NCBI GenBank assembly: GCA_038373885.1
Contig: JAWZYV010012396.1
Span: 434,001 to 498,000, forward strand
Direction: 5' to 3'
DNA: 64,000 bases
From: Cheiracanthium punctorium
Lineage: Eukaryota > Arthropoda > Arachnida > Araneae > Cheiracanthiidae
The notes below the pieces were generated by a model, which worked only from the letters and a program-made list of their open reading frames with translations, did no database searches and was not told the origin of the DNA. This document shows positions 35,845-49,802 of the stretch, piece after piece; positions within the stretch are counted from its first letter, which is position 1; the number at the start of each line of letters is the position of its first letter. A program made the position numbers and the translations under genes.

Positions 35845-38800
35845 CTTTCAGCACTATTCATTAGATTGCCCCGCGAAAGTTGTCGGGGATCTTGCGTTCG
35901 ACACATATGTGAAGTAAAATAAGAGACTTTCCGGAAGGCATTTATGGTAATAACTCAGCATCAACCTTAAAGCATCCCACACAGAAAAGTTATTGGTTAA
36001 TCTCAGCAGGCTGTAACTGATTTGTTTTTAACACCGCGTTTATATAATTGCTTAAAGAAACGAAACTGCTCTTAATAGAAAAAAAAAAAAAAAAAGTCTT
36101 GGAAACACTACTAAATGGACTTGATACTCCGTATTAAGTCACACACCAATGACAGAATACAAAATATTTGTATCGATTTTTCGTCAAGAACATTTTTTTT
36201 TCTATCACCACACACAACATTCCATAAACTAAAATAGCATAAATTCATGGGAAAAAAAAAAAGAGAGAAAATAAATTCATACGTTTCATTCCTGGGGCAC
36301 GACTGTGAAAATAAATTAATTTGATTCGAAATTTATTGTTGTCACCCCTGAGAAAAGAAGAAAAAAAAAAAACACTTATTTTAATATAAATAGAGCACAA
36401 ATTCTGCCTATGAATGGTGCTAATAACAATGAATTCAGAAACTAGATGAAAAAATAAAATGTATGTATAAAAATAAATTTTTTGAATCACAATCGCGCAA
36501 AAAAAGTCTGGTTTGCTCTACTTAGCAGTTGTTTTACAAATACGTACTTTTTTTCTGCCATTTTGGGGAGGTTATAGTCACAGTAAACGATTTTTCAATC
36601 GAAAATGTCAGCCATTTGATTAAATTTTCAAAGCAATTTCCTCCCTCATTCACGGTCATTGAACAACACGCTTTGAATAATTTAAGAGAAATATTTTCTG
36701 TTGATGGAAAATTATTTTTATTTATTATTTTATATAAAATGTTTTTCTGGCTTGCAAGATTTTAATCATTTTTTAAAAATATATTTATTATAAAGCAGTT
36801 AAAATTAACATTGCGCTGTAAAATTAAAATCTGGTGAAAACGTTAATAAAAGTGTCAAAAAGTAGTTTGTGTTATGTATTAAGTTATTTAAAATATAAAT
36901 AATTCATATGAAGCATCTGTGTACAATTCAAGTAATAAATCACATTTCCGAACTAATAATGTCAAAAATTATTAAGTTATTTTAGTTACAGTTCATTTTG
37001 ACGACACTGATAATGTTACTAGGAATATTGCATGAAAAAGATTTCCCAAGTATATCCAATCCCATTTTATGTAATAAAATATTTTTTCGTGATGAGTTTT
37101 ATAGAACATCAATCACTGGAGAAACTTATTATTTAAACCATACAAACTGAAAGTTGCATGTGTGTATTTCGATTTCGTCAAAAAATAAATTAAAAATAGG
37201 TTTATGTTTCTAAAAATAGGATTAATAGATTCATAAAAATTAAGTTTAACCAGGTCAGGACTAATGCCCCCCCCCCGATCTATTGATCAAAAATCGATAA
37301 AACGTTATATAAGCTAATCTAAACTTCTGTGGTGTGTGTGTGTGCGTGTGGGGAGGGGGGGGGGTAATTTTTCAAACTAAACTAAAAGACGTAAAAGCAG
37401 TAAACTATCGATCTATTATACTATTTAAAATTCTATTTCAAAAATAATTCATGTTTAGATATTATTTATAATAATAGCTTTGCCATATTTCAAATTCATT
37501 TCACAGAATCTTTTTTTCCCCATTGGTTTTTATAGCTTCACATATTTCGTTTTATGAACGAGTCCATTTTATTTCATTTTTTAAAATATATTTTTAATAT
37601 ATTTCACTTAGCCTTTATACTGCAAGTGGGGTTGCTGTAATAATAGGCATGTTGTACATAGTACATGCTCGTTACACTTAACCTCCTACATTTCTCATTG
37701 TACTTTTTATTCTCAACAACTGTGTGTAATAGGCCAGGAAAAATTTGACAGAGCTTAAGAATGACGAATACTTAAGATATAAGTACCAAATTTTACCCCA
37801 CTCTTCGTTAGGCAGCAGAAGGTGAATATAATTTTATTGTATTTACCCCCCCCCTCTCCCTTACTATAGATTGCATGGAAATAATTCTTATGAATTTTTT
37901 TAAAAATAAGCAGGGGGAAAATCAGAAGACTCTTGAATTAACTACTTTACATATAATCCAAGTTATGAAAAATAACCTTTCCAAAACTAATTTTCTTGTT
38001 TTAAGTATTTTTTTATAAAGTAGAAGAGTGCTTATAATATAAAGCTTATTATAATAAGGTAAAGTATGGCATATGTTTTATTTCTTTCTTTTCCAGCGAT
38101 GCGAATTGGAATAATAGTTTAACAAGTGCTTTTCATATTTATTTTGCATGTTTGCAGTTGTATTTAATCAAGTACCTTGCATTACATAAGAAAAAGTTTA
38201 TTGCAAACATATTTGAAATACAAAGTTATTTGGAAAATCATTTACGATGGCAATTGCAAGCTAACAACAATCATAACAATAACGTGTTATGATTTTAGTT
38301 AGCATGCTTAGGAATGAAAAAGTTGAAACTATTACAAGACAAACATCTGTTTTATAGAGCTGTTGTAAAAAGCTGAAGACTGTTATTTTTCTAGTTTATT
38401 AAGTTGCATCCGTGTTTACAAATTCATCATAACTTTGCACATTAATAAGTTATCTAAACACATTTCAAGATATGAGACCCGTGTAAGATGAAGCTTAGAA
38501 AGTATTAAATAATGACAAAAATGTAAAATATTAAAGCATATGACAGGATTAAGTGAACAAGATGGCAATCTTGAGTGATTTGATTTGTCGCATTGTTTGG
38601 AGTACTGATACACTCTTACAACTTGATTAAGCTCATTTTTACAGTTTAAAAAATCATGTTGAAAATGCTATTAATCTTAAAACTTGGATACAAAAAAAGG
38701 TTATCTTTATATCAAAATAATGATGATTAACGCCTGAAAATATAAGCTATACTGTTTTATAAGAGTCATTTAGTAAAATTGAGAAATCATTATTTGGTTT

Positions 38801-39719
38801 TATTTTAGTTTTGGATCTGTTTTCGATTAAAATCTCAATGTATGATTTTTTTTTCAAGTTCACTGTAGAGATATATCGCAGTAACACAGCTGTAAAGCAA
38901 CGAACAGAATTTCAAATGTTAAAATAAATGAATAAATAAATTAAAAAAGAAAGAAAAAGTTTTATTACTTCCAATATTTTCCTGATTATTTCATTCTTTT
39001 ATTAAATGTTAGCATAAAATGTATTATTCGATTATTTATGTTTGCGGGGTGGATGATGTAAAAAATCGTAATCAATCTCAATATCATAACTTGATTTATA
39101 AGGTGATTATAAATTTTACCCGCTCGATCTCGAAATGAAAATTTTAATTCCGACGGTTATGTTAGACTTGATAATGATTGATAAGGCAAGAAAATATTAC
39201 TCACGCGATTATTTTTTTTTCCTTTTAGAAACTGTATGACATTTAATAATATTTAATTTGCAATTTACTTTATTTCTTGAAGAGGATTCTTCATTTTTTC
39301 TTTTTATTATTATCTATGACACTTATCGAGATTTTATTCCAGTTTTAATAATTTTATTAAATCTCCTTTCTTATTATGATGACTATTTTCTTTATTATTT
39401 TTTTCTGTACGTTATATTTTCACCTTATTTTATTTTTCAAACGGTATTTCTTATATCTAAATTTTATTAATAATGCATATATAATATAAGGATAAATGCT
39501 CTTTTGTCAGATGTAAAAATAAAAGTTGAGCAAGAAGTTGTCTTGAGAAGAGAAAAAAAAAGAATGAAACAATCTGAAAGTTCTAAATATTTTATTAAAA
39601 TTTAAAATTTAAAAATATTTTTTCATAATTACTTATGGACTAGTATGCAATTTCCTATATAACAAAATAAACAATATTTTTTAGCATTTTTTTTTCTTCG
39701 CTACCAAATGTTTATATTC
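35845..39719. other. AT-rich DNA, nothing recognised
   Basis: Contains poly-A at about 36080-36095, a C-run at 37268-37277, a (TG)n/G-run at about 37331-37365 and short lysine- or phenylalanine-rich frames without motifs. I see no gene or bounded repeat. Confidence 0.5.
37331..37366. repeat. (TG)n followed by a G-run
   Basis: A TG microsatellite passes through a GGGGAGGGG stretch into an uninterrupted G-run. The G-rich strand has several runs of four or more G. Confidence 0.85.
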
Positions 39720-39796
39720 TTTGAGCGACCCCCCTCACTTAACGACCGATTTTTTTGAGGAACGGAGTGTGGTCGCTCCTGAGAAGTTCCACTGTA
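39720..39796 (-). mobile_element. solo end of a pogo/Tc1-type element
   Basis: On the minus strand the sequence after TA (39795-39796) reads CAGTGGAACTTCTCAGGAGC, a typical pogo/Tc1-type terminus. GAGCGACC (39723) and GGTCGCTC (about 39771) form an inverted repeat around a gap of about 40 bases. No opposite terminus was found to the left, so this is either a truncated element or a very short palindromic one with lost boundary. Confidence 0.45.
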
Positions 39797-40005
39797 CTCA
39801 CGAAAATCTAAAAATCGATTTCCAAATATTTCGACTATAATGCTCCAAAGAATGAAAAATATATATATATTTTTAAAATTCTCGCTTTGAAATCTAGCAA
39901 ATATGATTTTTATGAGTAGGCATATCTTCATTGTAATTCAATACTTGTTGAAAATTATTTTGCTTGAATCTTCTGTAAAAAAATGGACATAAATTTCCAA
40001 TACAC

Positions 40006-40527
40006 TTAACCCTTTAGCGTGCAGTGTTCCCGCTCTGGGATCACCAAACTCTGACGTTTTGACTGTTGCCAGTCACGAAGAATAGATTTAATTTCTATAA
40101 AAATAGTTGCGGGTGACATAGCTCCACGAGAATCCTTTACTTTTTAGCACGCCATTTCCCGTAAAAAAAATGGTCACGATTCTTTTTAACAGCACTGGCA
40201 TCTGCTGAAAAATGGAAGAATGCGAGGAACAGCTAGATTTATTGCCCAATGCTGAAAAAAGGGCAGCCGTTGACATCGCTCGACTTAACTACCAGCAAGA
40301 TGGCGAATGATCGAAACGTTCATCGCGTGCCACAGATCTAGAGACCCTTATTTGACGACAGCTTACTGTGCGCGGGCACAGCCAGCTGTCGTCAAAAAAG
40401 AGTCTCTAGATCTTAGGCACGCGATGAACGTTTCGATCGTCCGCCATATTGCTGGTAGTTAAGTCGAGCGATGGCAACGGTTGCCCTTTTTTCAGCATTG
40501 GGAAAGGGTTGCGCCTCAAAGGGTTAA
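40006..40527. mobile_element. foldback piggyBac-type MITE, copy 1
   Basis: TTAA occurs at 40006-40009 and 40524-40527. Inside are the inverted ends CCCTTTAGCGTGCA and (reverse complement of the right end) CCCTTTGAGGCGCA. TTAA duplication plus CCCTTT ends indicates the piggyBac superfamily. A long imperfect palindrome fills the right half: arm 40245-40362 pairs with arm 40384-40502 across a spacer of about 21 bp containing GTGCGCGGGCAC. The left 235 bp are not palindromic. There is no coding capacity. A second copy is at 56.2 kb. Confidence 0.85.
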
Positions 40528-40539
40528 TATATTCTACCA

Positions 40540-40920
40540 TTAGAATACAAGCATACTAATGAAATTCAGGCAACCCTAAGATAGTGTACAAACACTTGTG
40601 CCCGTAAATCTCTGCCACCGTCGCTAACCCTCCAGATAATATGAGAAACGGCGTCATGTTTGTACTGATCAGGGCCCAGAGAACTTCTCAGTATTAATGA
40701 TGTTTTGCAGTTAGCTTAAAACGTTATATTTGACGTAAATCCATTATTGCATTCACGTCCCAGCTCGGTGTATTACACAGTGGGGATGAATGTGATGGAC
40801 TGATATATTCAGTGGAGGGATGCAGTGCTTGTCTGATTTAATGAACTTACATCAATGCTCTATCAACTTTCAAGTCATGCGTATGTATGTTTTGTAATGA
40901 ATGACGCTGGAAACAGCAGC
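40540..40920 (+). repeat. island family B, copy B1
   Basis: A base-balanced island that begins immediately after the foldback element. Motifs shared in order with B2 are AACCCTAAGA (B2: AACCCTGAGA), then about 120 bp on TATTAATGATG, TCTGCAG-like and GTAATATTTG-like matches, CCATTATTGCAT (B2: CCATTATTACAT) and AGCTC. No transposon ends and no open frame. Confidence 0.6.
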
Positions 40921-43900
40921 ATGGAAATACAATTTATACTATCCAGGAGATTAATACACGCGTGTAGCATTAGGCTTAAATAAATGCATGTGCAATCACA
41001 ATTGCGAGCTTGCTTTTCTGCTGCGAGATTGTATTCATATGTAATGTATAACAAAAGCGTCTGTGAATGATATTTTTTTTACCGTAATTAACAAAATTAG
41101 CAATTCATTTAATTTTATTGTACCACTCACAAGGTCAACAAGTGTTGCAAAAGTTTATTTTCAATTAATTTCATCTGCATTAAAATCCCTTATCCCTAAA
41201 ATTTCAGTCATCTAATTCATCTTGGTGTAGTTCCTGGTAAATTAACAATTTTTTTTCAACACATTGGTTCAATTTGAATTGGTCAAAGTAAACTTTCGCA
41301 CAAACAAAGAACTCATGTTTGCTCAAATTTATCTAAAAATGATCGAGGAAATCAGTTTTTTCAAAACGTTTCTGGAACACTCGATCAATTTTAATTGTTT
41401 CTAAATTTTGTGAATTCCGTTTGCTAATGCGTTAGATTTAAGGAAAGCCTATAATGCCTGCAAAAATAGGAAAAATCTTACTAGTACTATATGTTTCTAC
41501 TATGATGAAACTTTATGTTTCATACATATGTTGAAAAAACTATATGCATACTATATGTTTCATACATATGTTTCATAATAAGTAATGTGGTCTAAATTGT
41601 CTTCTAACATGTAGCTACATCTATCCTTTTACGTTTGCTTCTTTTCAATTGTGTTGTGTAAGTCACGTGACACCAATACAAATTGCACTGTTTTCAATCT
41701 TTTATTGACGATGGTAAATTTTGTAACACGACTTGCTTCCTGATTTTGCTTTTTTTAACTGTACAATTCACTGTAATCAAATGTATCGATTAAGTTTCAG
41801 TACTACCTATCATAGTTGGATCACTCAGTTTGCATCTGAAAATTTTCGAAACAAATTTTGATAATGAATCTATAAAATTAATTAGTTTATATTGGAGCCT
41901 AAACTCAGAATACGCAGTTTACATTTTGAATAAAAACGTAAGAAGTCAAACGTATGACATAAATTGTTGTAAAATGTACGTCATCAATGTATCCTGTTTG
42001 AAAAGCAATGAAATGTGTATTCCAGTTCGCACCTAGAATTCAAGCAACTAACGGTAAATATTGCTTTTATTAATAGTTTTAAGTTTAGTAAAAATTAAAT
42101 TTGGTACACTTAAAAGTTTTCAACAACACAGATTATTTTAAAATATTGACTCAATGGAATCTAGGTCTGCTGAAAGTGACATCTATCACAGTGTATGTAT
42201 AATAACCAATCACATGAAAAGATGATGTGAAATAAAGTAAGCAATGAATAATTTATAAAATTTCTGAATTTGTAAAAGTAACTATCTGCTTTACTAAGAA
42301 TTTTTGAATGAAATTTGTCGTTTTACTCTTAAATATTTTTATATCAACTAATATGCAGTTAAAGTATTCTTTACTGAATATTTGTAATAAGAGGGTAGCT
42401 TGTACTTGTAACATACTTTTGTTAGGATCTTTTTATTTTAAAAATAGGATCATTTACTTTGCATTTTTGTATCCTCATACTTACCACTATTAGTATCTGT
42501 TTCGTAAGTATTTTCATGCTAACGGCTTTATCTAGACTAATATTATGAATTTAGTTGAGATTTTAAATATTCATTAATAATAGTTGTATTCTATGAATAA
42601 AATTATGTGCGATGATGTCATATCAAATATAATTTATTTATTAAATTAATTCCGATTTATATATGTGTAATACATATATTATACATAAATGTACTTAGCA
42701 TCATTAAAAGTAGATATATATGTATATAAATACATTATAAGATATAGACTACATCGAATGAACCACAATTCAGTCAAGATAACAATCAAATAACATAAAT
42801 GCTTACATTATAAAGCACTATGATAGCAATTATTTTCTACTTTTAAGTAAGAAATATAACATTTTTTTAAATAAAAATACTTCCAAAGTAAACTTTATAA
42901 ACGCTAATAGCGAAATCCGTTTTGCCATGCAAATCAATTTTTGGCATTACTTAGGAATACGATAAATAAACATATTCACTAATAGTTGAGTAAGTTTACA
43001 AATTGAGTGAATCGTGCTCATAACTTAATATCTTCATTTGCATGTTACTGTAAACGGAATTATTTACCCTTTATCGTAATATATTTCGCCTTAGAAATTT
43101 GATTAATTCTCCGTTGTTAGAGGCACTAACAGAACATATTCCTGATCTCATGTATTATCTCTTTTCTCAGAAACGCGTGATAGAGATTCATATTCTAAAG
43201 CCTGTGAAAGAGTTTGATATTAAGAGGTATGCAATGAATTGTTCAGAAAGATTAACCTTTAGCTATGTAATTAAATGCATCGAAAAGAGAATATATATGG
43301 TCTTTCTAGTTAATTAAGTACTTTAATGCACTATATATTGTGAATATGTAGTCCAAATGCAATGTTTTGTAGGCTTCTTAATAAATATAGTAATTTTATT
43401 TTCATGCACATTATTTTATTGAAATTCTTAATAATTACTAAACATTCAAAGAATCAGAAGAAAACTTACTGTACATAAATTGCTTTCTTTTAATATTTGC
43501 ATTGGAGCCAATGCAATGATTAGGCTAAAATTAAGCTAATGATGAAGTATTTAAAATAACCGAAATAGCGTTTGCAATATCCAAAAAAGCTCTTTGGAAA
43601 GATCTGTATAGTACTAGAAGTTACTAAAAATGCTTGTGTAATGAAACACATTTAAAAACTGAAATTCTAAACTTTGAATATAAAACCGAAAGTTGAAATG
43701 CTATATGAGTAAAAGATTCCCTATATGAGTGTCCGTTCTTCGCAAGAGGAATCTTTTACTAGACGTCCAAAAAGAATCAAAAGCTTTCTAAATTATAAAT
43801 TTTTGCAAAGACCTGTGTTTCGAAAGGGAATTCAAACCATAGCAATGCTTTTAAATTGACACGTGCAGTATCTAGAAGGAACAATTAGTATTTATGTGAA

Positions 43901-44379
43901 TGCCACTTTTTCATAGGGGTTCTACCTTAATAGCTAAGGTAAGAAAGTATCGAGATTACAAAAGCCAGTTTTGAATAAGTACATATTTAAAAATTCCATA
44001 GTACATAAAAAATGCATTAAACTCGAAAATGTATATGACTCATAGTAGTTTTTTTTTATGTCTGTTAAATGAAAATGAAAATTTTCGTGCCGTACTAACA
44101 CAATATCTGTATGAATTAGATAGAACGTGTCTACCAGTGTTCGAAGCTTTAGGGCTGGGGTTTAATTCATCTCAACTCAGGTGCAAATAATCAGTCCTAA
44201 TTAACTGTACCAACACCGCATTATTTTTGATGGAATGCAAGCAAATATGTATTATCCTGCGCAAATGCACGCAGAATTCATCTCATAACTAAATTCATGC
44301 TGTCTGACTTACAACCAAATATATCTCATCCCAAAATATATTGCCATGCCGCTTGGCATTTACTGTAGTGATAATCAAT
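40921..44379. other. AT-rich DNA, nothing recognised
   Basis: A direct repeat ATATGTTTC(A)TAC recurs at about 41490-41575. Reading frames here are short and A/T-driven. No genes or bounded repeats were seen. Confidence 0.5.
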
Positions 44380-44760
44380 TTATGGTAACCCTGAGACTTC
44401 TAATTTAGTAAGTCCTATGTCAATAGGCTATGTGTAAATCGTTAACGTACCTACATTGTTCGTGGCATATTCTACATAATGACTTCGCATTTAAACTGTA
44501 GTCGGCATTGGCAAGTCTGGTATTAATGACGCTCTGCAGCTGCCTCGAATGTAATATTTGTCCTGTCTCCATTATTACATAGGGCGTAGCTCTCTCTCTC
44601 TCTCTCTCTCTGTCTGAAGGATAGGATGAATCTGATTGGTGGATATAATTCTGATGCTGGTTAATATAGTTTTAGGTAATCCGTCCCAGAATGTATGCGC
44701 TCCTCTGACTCTGCAGTGACGTTCATTTATGTTCGTGCAATCTGTTGGAGTGGCGTTGAA
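44380..44760 (+). repeat. island family B, copy B2
   Basis: Carries TATTAATGACG at 44521, followed by CTCTGCAGCTG, GTAATATTTGTCCTGTCTCC and CATTATTACATAGGGCG. These align with B1 (40692) and B3 (46972). AACCCTGAGAC lies 132 bp upstream. A (TC)n microsatellite at 44590-44613 interrupts the downstream part. Stops occur in every frame. Function unknown. Confidence 0.6.
44590..44613. repeat. (TC)n microsatellite
   Basis: Roughly eleven CT/TC units inside island B2. Confidence 0.95.
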
Positions 44761-46192
44761 TCTGATTGATCTCCAGAGATTTGGACTGTCAAGCTCTGGG
44801 GAGAGCCATCACAGTTCCATATGATGAACAAGAAGTATTAAATCAAATGTACTTATGTGGTTTGATTGTCCTATTATTTGCTGCGCGCATTACTGTTTAA
44901 CACTGCATTTCCAACACCTTACTGTTCAGTAGAAAGTACCATTGGTCATGCGCACTTAACCTTTTTACAGACGATCTTCCCAACTGGTATCATCAAATTG
45001 AAAATGTATTGAAAAATTAAATTTTATCAATATTGACTTGGAAAACTAGCAAATATAGTTAAAAGGTGACTTGTTTTGAAATAGAATTTGCATGTATATA
45101 ATTCCTGGGAAATTAGACTCGGGATTAATAAAAATAGCCATTTTCATAAATTTCTACTTAGCTATCTTGATATGCCACTTCCCCCTTCAGACTAAATACA
45201 TATCTTTACTAAAATTTAAAAATAAATCTTTCATTTAATGTTTCACTTATTATTTAAACTACCCATAAAAGTATTGTCAAAGTATAGCCCTTAAAAGTAT
45301 AGTCAGAAATGACCAATATTCCCATTTGGGAACACATTCAAAATTGGGAGGGGTGGATAAATATTTTTTTACCATATAAATAACTAATATATTTTAATTA
45401 AAGCATCAGAAAGCAAAATATGCAAAAAACTAATTTAAAATTTGCCTGGATCTGAATTCGTGCTGTAAAAAGGTTGATAAAAACATAAAGTCTTCCTGTT
45501 TGGTAAACCAGTATAATTAAATTTTCAAATATAAATTTTAATTCAGTAACATTTATTAAATCGAAAAATATTCAAATTCACTGCACTTTCAGCGAATCTT
45601 TGAAAACCCGACCACCTGTGGCAGATTCTAGCTTGAATCTTTACCATCGCATACATAATACCCTAGTTTAATCAGTGTATTTTAGCAGCTCGAGACAAAC
45701 AGGTTAGAAATTTGTAATGATAATAAACATATAAATTTCACCCTTCACTTATTGAAAGTTCTTTAAAATGTCAGAAATTTAAAAAGAAATTTACTATACA
45801 AATCTCTACGAAAATGCATTAACTAAAAAAAAAACTGAGCAATTAATCGATTAAACGTACAAGAGGAATAAAATAAATATATGATTGAATAAAAAAATTA
45901 AAGCTAATGTATTGAAAATATGAATAATTAAAAAAATATTAAATGTGGCGGAAAAAGTATTGATGAAACAAGAAAAACAACGTAAAAATAGTAGATCAGT
46001 GATTTTAAATCAACCTATGACGCGGGCACTTTTTCACTTCAGTTTTACACACGGAGCACTTCTACATTTTGGTTTTGGACGGAAAGGGAGAGAAAGAATG
46101 AAGATGTAAAAAGCGTAAACACATAGAAAAACTTAGACTTATACATAAATTATCCGTGTGAAGCTAAACAAACATTAAAAGTCATTCTTCAA
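44761..46192. other. AT-rich DNA, nothing recognised
   Basis: No gene, RNA gene or bounded repeat seen. Confidence 0.5.
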
Positions 46193-46255
46193 TATACACA
46201 CACACACACACACACATATATATAATGTAATATAATATATGTATGTATGTATGTA
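46193..46255. repeat. compound (AC)n(AT)n...(GTAT)n microsatellite
   Basis: About ten AC units, then TATATA, then four GTAT units. The stretch sits between two copies of a TGAAGAATG-type motif (CATTCTTCA at 46182, TGAAGAATG at 46256), which form an inverted pair around it. Confidence 0.85.
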
Positions 46256-46859
46256 TTGAAGAATGAGAAAACCCAAAATTAAAATTGTATTAGGTAAGGA
46301 ATTATGAACATATGTGTCCGGGTTTATGAGATTTTGATTGACGTGTGTCTCTTTCATTCGATAATGATCCATTCAGTTAAATACACGGGACTGGAAAATG
46401 TTGTATGCACCATTTTGCAAAGAGTACTTATTCTATTAAGTAAATGTGAATAATAATATAATCTTTTTCCTTAATTTGTACATTTTGATTTTTTCCTGAG
46501 AAATAATCATATCCATTACGGAACATTTTTCAACGTAAAAATGCCTTTATGAACACATTGATTAAAACAATTTTTTGTTCAATTGCCAAATAGACGATCC
46601 AGCATTCAACACTTGATCATTGCTTATCTCATATAAGAAACGAAAAAGATCTTGGAATTATGTGCACAAGATATAATTTCGATTGTTAATTTCACACGTC
46701 TTAAAAACTTATGAAATATTTTTAATGTTCTTTTTAATTATTGAGAGATTTATTTGGAAACATGGAAATAAGTTATTAATTATTTGAATAAGCCCTAATT
46801 CAAACAGTTGCGTACAGGTTTTGCTATGCAAAGGAGTCATTCATTATCTTACAGTATAA

Positions 46860-47130
46860 GGATCAGCGCAGCGTCTGCAGTACTTTTGTAAAGCCAGCAT
46901 AATAATAATTCACTACATTGTGTGGACATTCCGGCTAGAACTAAACTAAACTAGGCATATGTAAATACATGTATTAATGATGTTTTCTAGTTGTTAAAGC
47001 TTTGCATTTGTCATGTCCGTTATCGCAAAGGGCGGAGTGCTTTGGGGCTGAAGAGCTAGCTGCATCAATATGATGACTGCACTGCATTCACGTTCTGGTT
47101 ATAATAGTTCATAGCCTGGTCTTGTGGGGA
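46860..47130 (+). repeat. island family B, copy B3
   Basis: TATTAATGATGTTTTCTAGT at 46972 aligns with TATTAATGATGTTTTGCAGT of B1. It is followed by GCATTTGTCATGTCCGTTAT and CGCAAAGGGCGGAG, matching GTCCTGTCTCCATTAT and ACATAGGGCGTAG in B2. It is balanced and non-coding, and flanked by ordinary AT-rich DNA. Confidence 0.55.
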
Positions 47131-49802
47131 AAGATGCAATTTGCTCGCTTAATATAGTAACGTGTAATTCCCTTGAAATTCCCTCGTGTTAATGCCCCAC
47201 ACTAAGTTTAATGCAGAATGTGAGTAGTGCCAAAATCATGGAATAATGCGTTTTAATCTGCACAATATATATAAAAACCTGATTATACTGGAACAAGTGT
47301 TACTGTTTGCTACTGGCTACTATTTACTATTTGGAAATACTAAATATATTTAGTTGCTATTTATCAGGCAAATTTTATACCTGGAAAATTCTGCCATATT
47401 ATTGCTGCTGTCTCAGAAATCATTTTTTCAATTCATGGAAATTCACGGATATTACGTTTCCGTAGAGTACGGAAATTATTCGTTGAAAAATGAGAGATAA
47501 ATTTATGTATAAAGTCGAGTTTTTCGGAGAGTTTGTTTTGAGATACGGCGTAGAATTTTTTAATGCAATTTCTCAATTTTAAACCGATATTAAGAAAAAA
47601 TAAATCAACAACAATCATTTTATAAAGAAAGATAAAAATTTCAATATTACAAACGTTTGCTTAAAATCTGTAAATTAATTGCACATTTTTGTCTAACTTT
47701 TAACCATTCCATCTTTTAATGACTTTTCATTTTTCAATTTATTGCCAATAAATCCAAATTTTTCAGTTACTATTCTGATTATTGTTACTAACAAATGACT
47801 AATCTGAAATGAATAAAAACTATGTTGCTCTAATGAACTAACTCACGTTTAATACCGTAACTCAGCATATGCTAGTTAATCATAAAACTACTTAAGCACA
47901 AACGGGGTATCCGCACATATTTGAAAAAGAGAAGTAGGTCAGTATCTCTCAAAGTACTCTTAACTACACCCCTTTTCAACACATTTGAAGGAATTGACAA
48001 GCTCTTATGATTTTGGTTTATCTTTCTGCTTTCTGTGATCCAGAAGACATAGAGATGCATTTACTTTAACAGAATTTTATATTATTGATATGTACTGTAC
48101 AGTAAACACCTCATCATTTACAGTGTTTTGCAGGTGGGCACAATTTAATTCCATGTATTGTTTTGGTACTGGGAGATAATTTACCATTTCCAGTGTCTTA
48201 TCTACTTGGCCATGGTAGGACCTCTTTTTATAGTGAAACTAAAGATATGAAGGACAAGCACAACAATAAAAGTTGCGACGAAAGTATATTTTAACTGAAA
48301 TATTAAAAAAGTTTCAATAGCCATATGCATGTACGTTTATGTAACTCCCGTCATAATTAGAAAACTTAGATGTTAAACTCAGTGAATCAAGTTGAAGTTT
48401 ATCCTGTGATAAGGTATTGGGTAATTATATTTTTAGATCAATGTTCTGCTATTTAATATTACTTTAATGTTGCTTAGTTGCATTACAAAAAAAGAAATAT
48501 CATAAGTAACAATTCATATTTTCGGTACATCTGAAAAACTTCTGAAAAAGAACGAACCACTTAATAAATCTAGCCTCTTAACTTTATCAAAATAAAAGCT
48601 CACACATTATGATTGCAATTTCATGTTTGGATCAAAAGAAAAAAAAACACTAAAAGTTTGCTAAATTGTTTTTAGCTGATCCATTTACCTTTATCTTCAT
48701 TTTTATATCTTTATGAAGCTCCATACAACGCGTTCTAAATCACAACTTTAATAATGCTGGCAAAATAAAGCCAGCCCACCCATTCATTTTGACAAGCTGT
48801 TTGAACTACAGCGTGGCTTTTTTCAGAATTTTGAAAGAGTCTTACACATCAACCATGTACTTCTATTTAGTAGCTCTTTTTTATTAGTTCTTACTCACAT
48901 CAATACGATTAACATTTCCAAAGCATGAAATGCTTCTCTTAACAACTTCTACCTTTCAAGATGCGGTTTTAACGTCAACTTTTCTAAAGAGTATTGACGT
49001 AAAAAGAGAGATTCATATATATAAATATATTCTCTCTTTCAATTTACATCAGCGTATTGAACTGATAAATAAAACAGATGTTCCGGTTTCTATATTTATA
49101 TCCATATTTATAAAAGTTATTCATATTTGGATTTTTTTTTTTTAGTTTAACGTACCTACTTTTGAAAGTTCTTTACAAATGACAATTTCTGTCTCACAGC
49201 TTGAGCCTCAACATAGTAGAGTCTGAAGCATGACGATTGTTCAATGGAAATAGTCTTTTTCCGTTTTGCTGGCGATATTTGTTACAGATGTAGTATTCTT
49301 TACTTATGTGTAAAAAAATAAGCCTTTTTTCCGCATATATTTTTTATCTACTTGTCATCCATTAGAAAAAATCATTACGCACGCAACTATTACATTTAAA
49401 AGCGTACATGTACATGTGCGTGTATATAACATGCAAGTGTAACAGTTTTGAATTGTGAATGATATAACACAGCTGTTATGCTTTCTATATGAAAGATAAG
49501 TACTTTTTTTTATAAATTATACATTAGGTTATACCTTTCGACTTAATATTCAGTTTTAGATGATAAAAAAAGTTACTTTAATCTTGTTGAATGAATGAAA
49601 CTCAAGAATATCTTGAAGCGTGACGGTAGTGGAAATAGTTTTCCATCTGACTGATGAAATCTGTTACATAAGTAACGGTCTTGGATCTTAAAAGGAAAAG
49701 ATGAAGTGTCTGTTTTTCCCCCGAATTGACAATATTGCAAAAGTGCATGCGTGTGGATAAGATTGTATTTTATACGACAGTGGTGTAACAATAAGACAGG
49801 AT
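47131..49802. other. AT-rich DNA, nothing recognised
   Basis: Only short A/T-driven frames. No bounded repeats or RNA genes seen. Confidence 0.5.

Noticed and set aside
39258..39470. Hydrophobic 70-codon frame as a membrane peptide
   Set aside because: F, L, I and Y content follows directly from the T-rich DNA. No start context, splice signals or conservation evidence.
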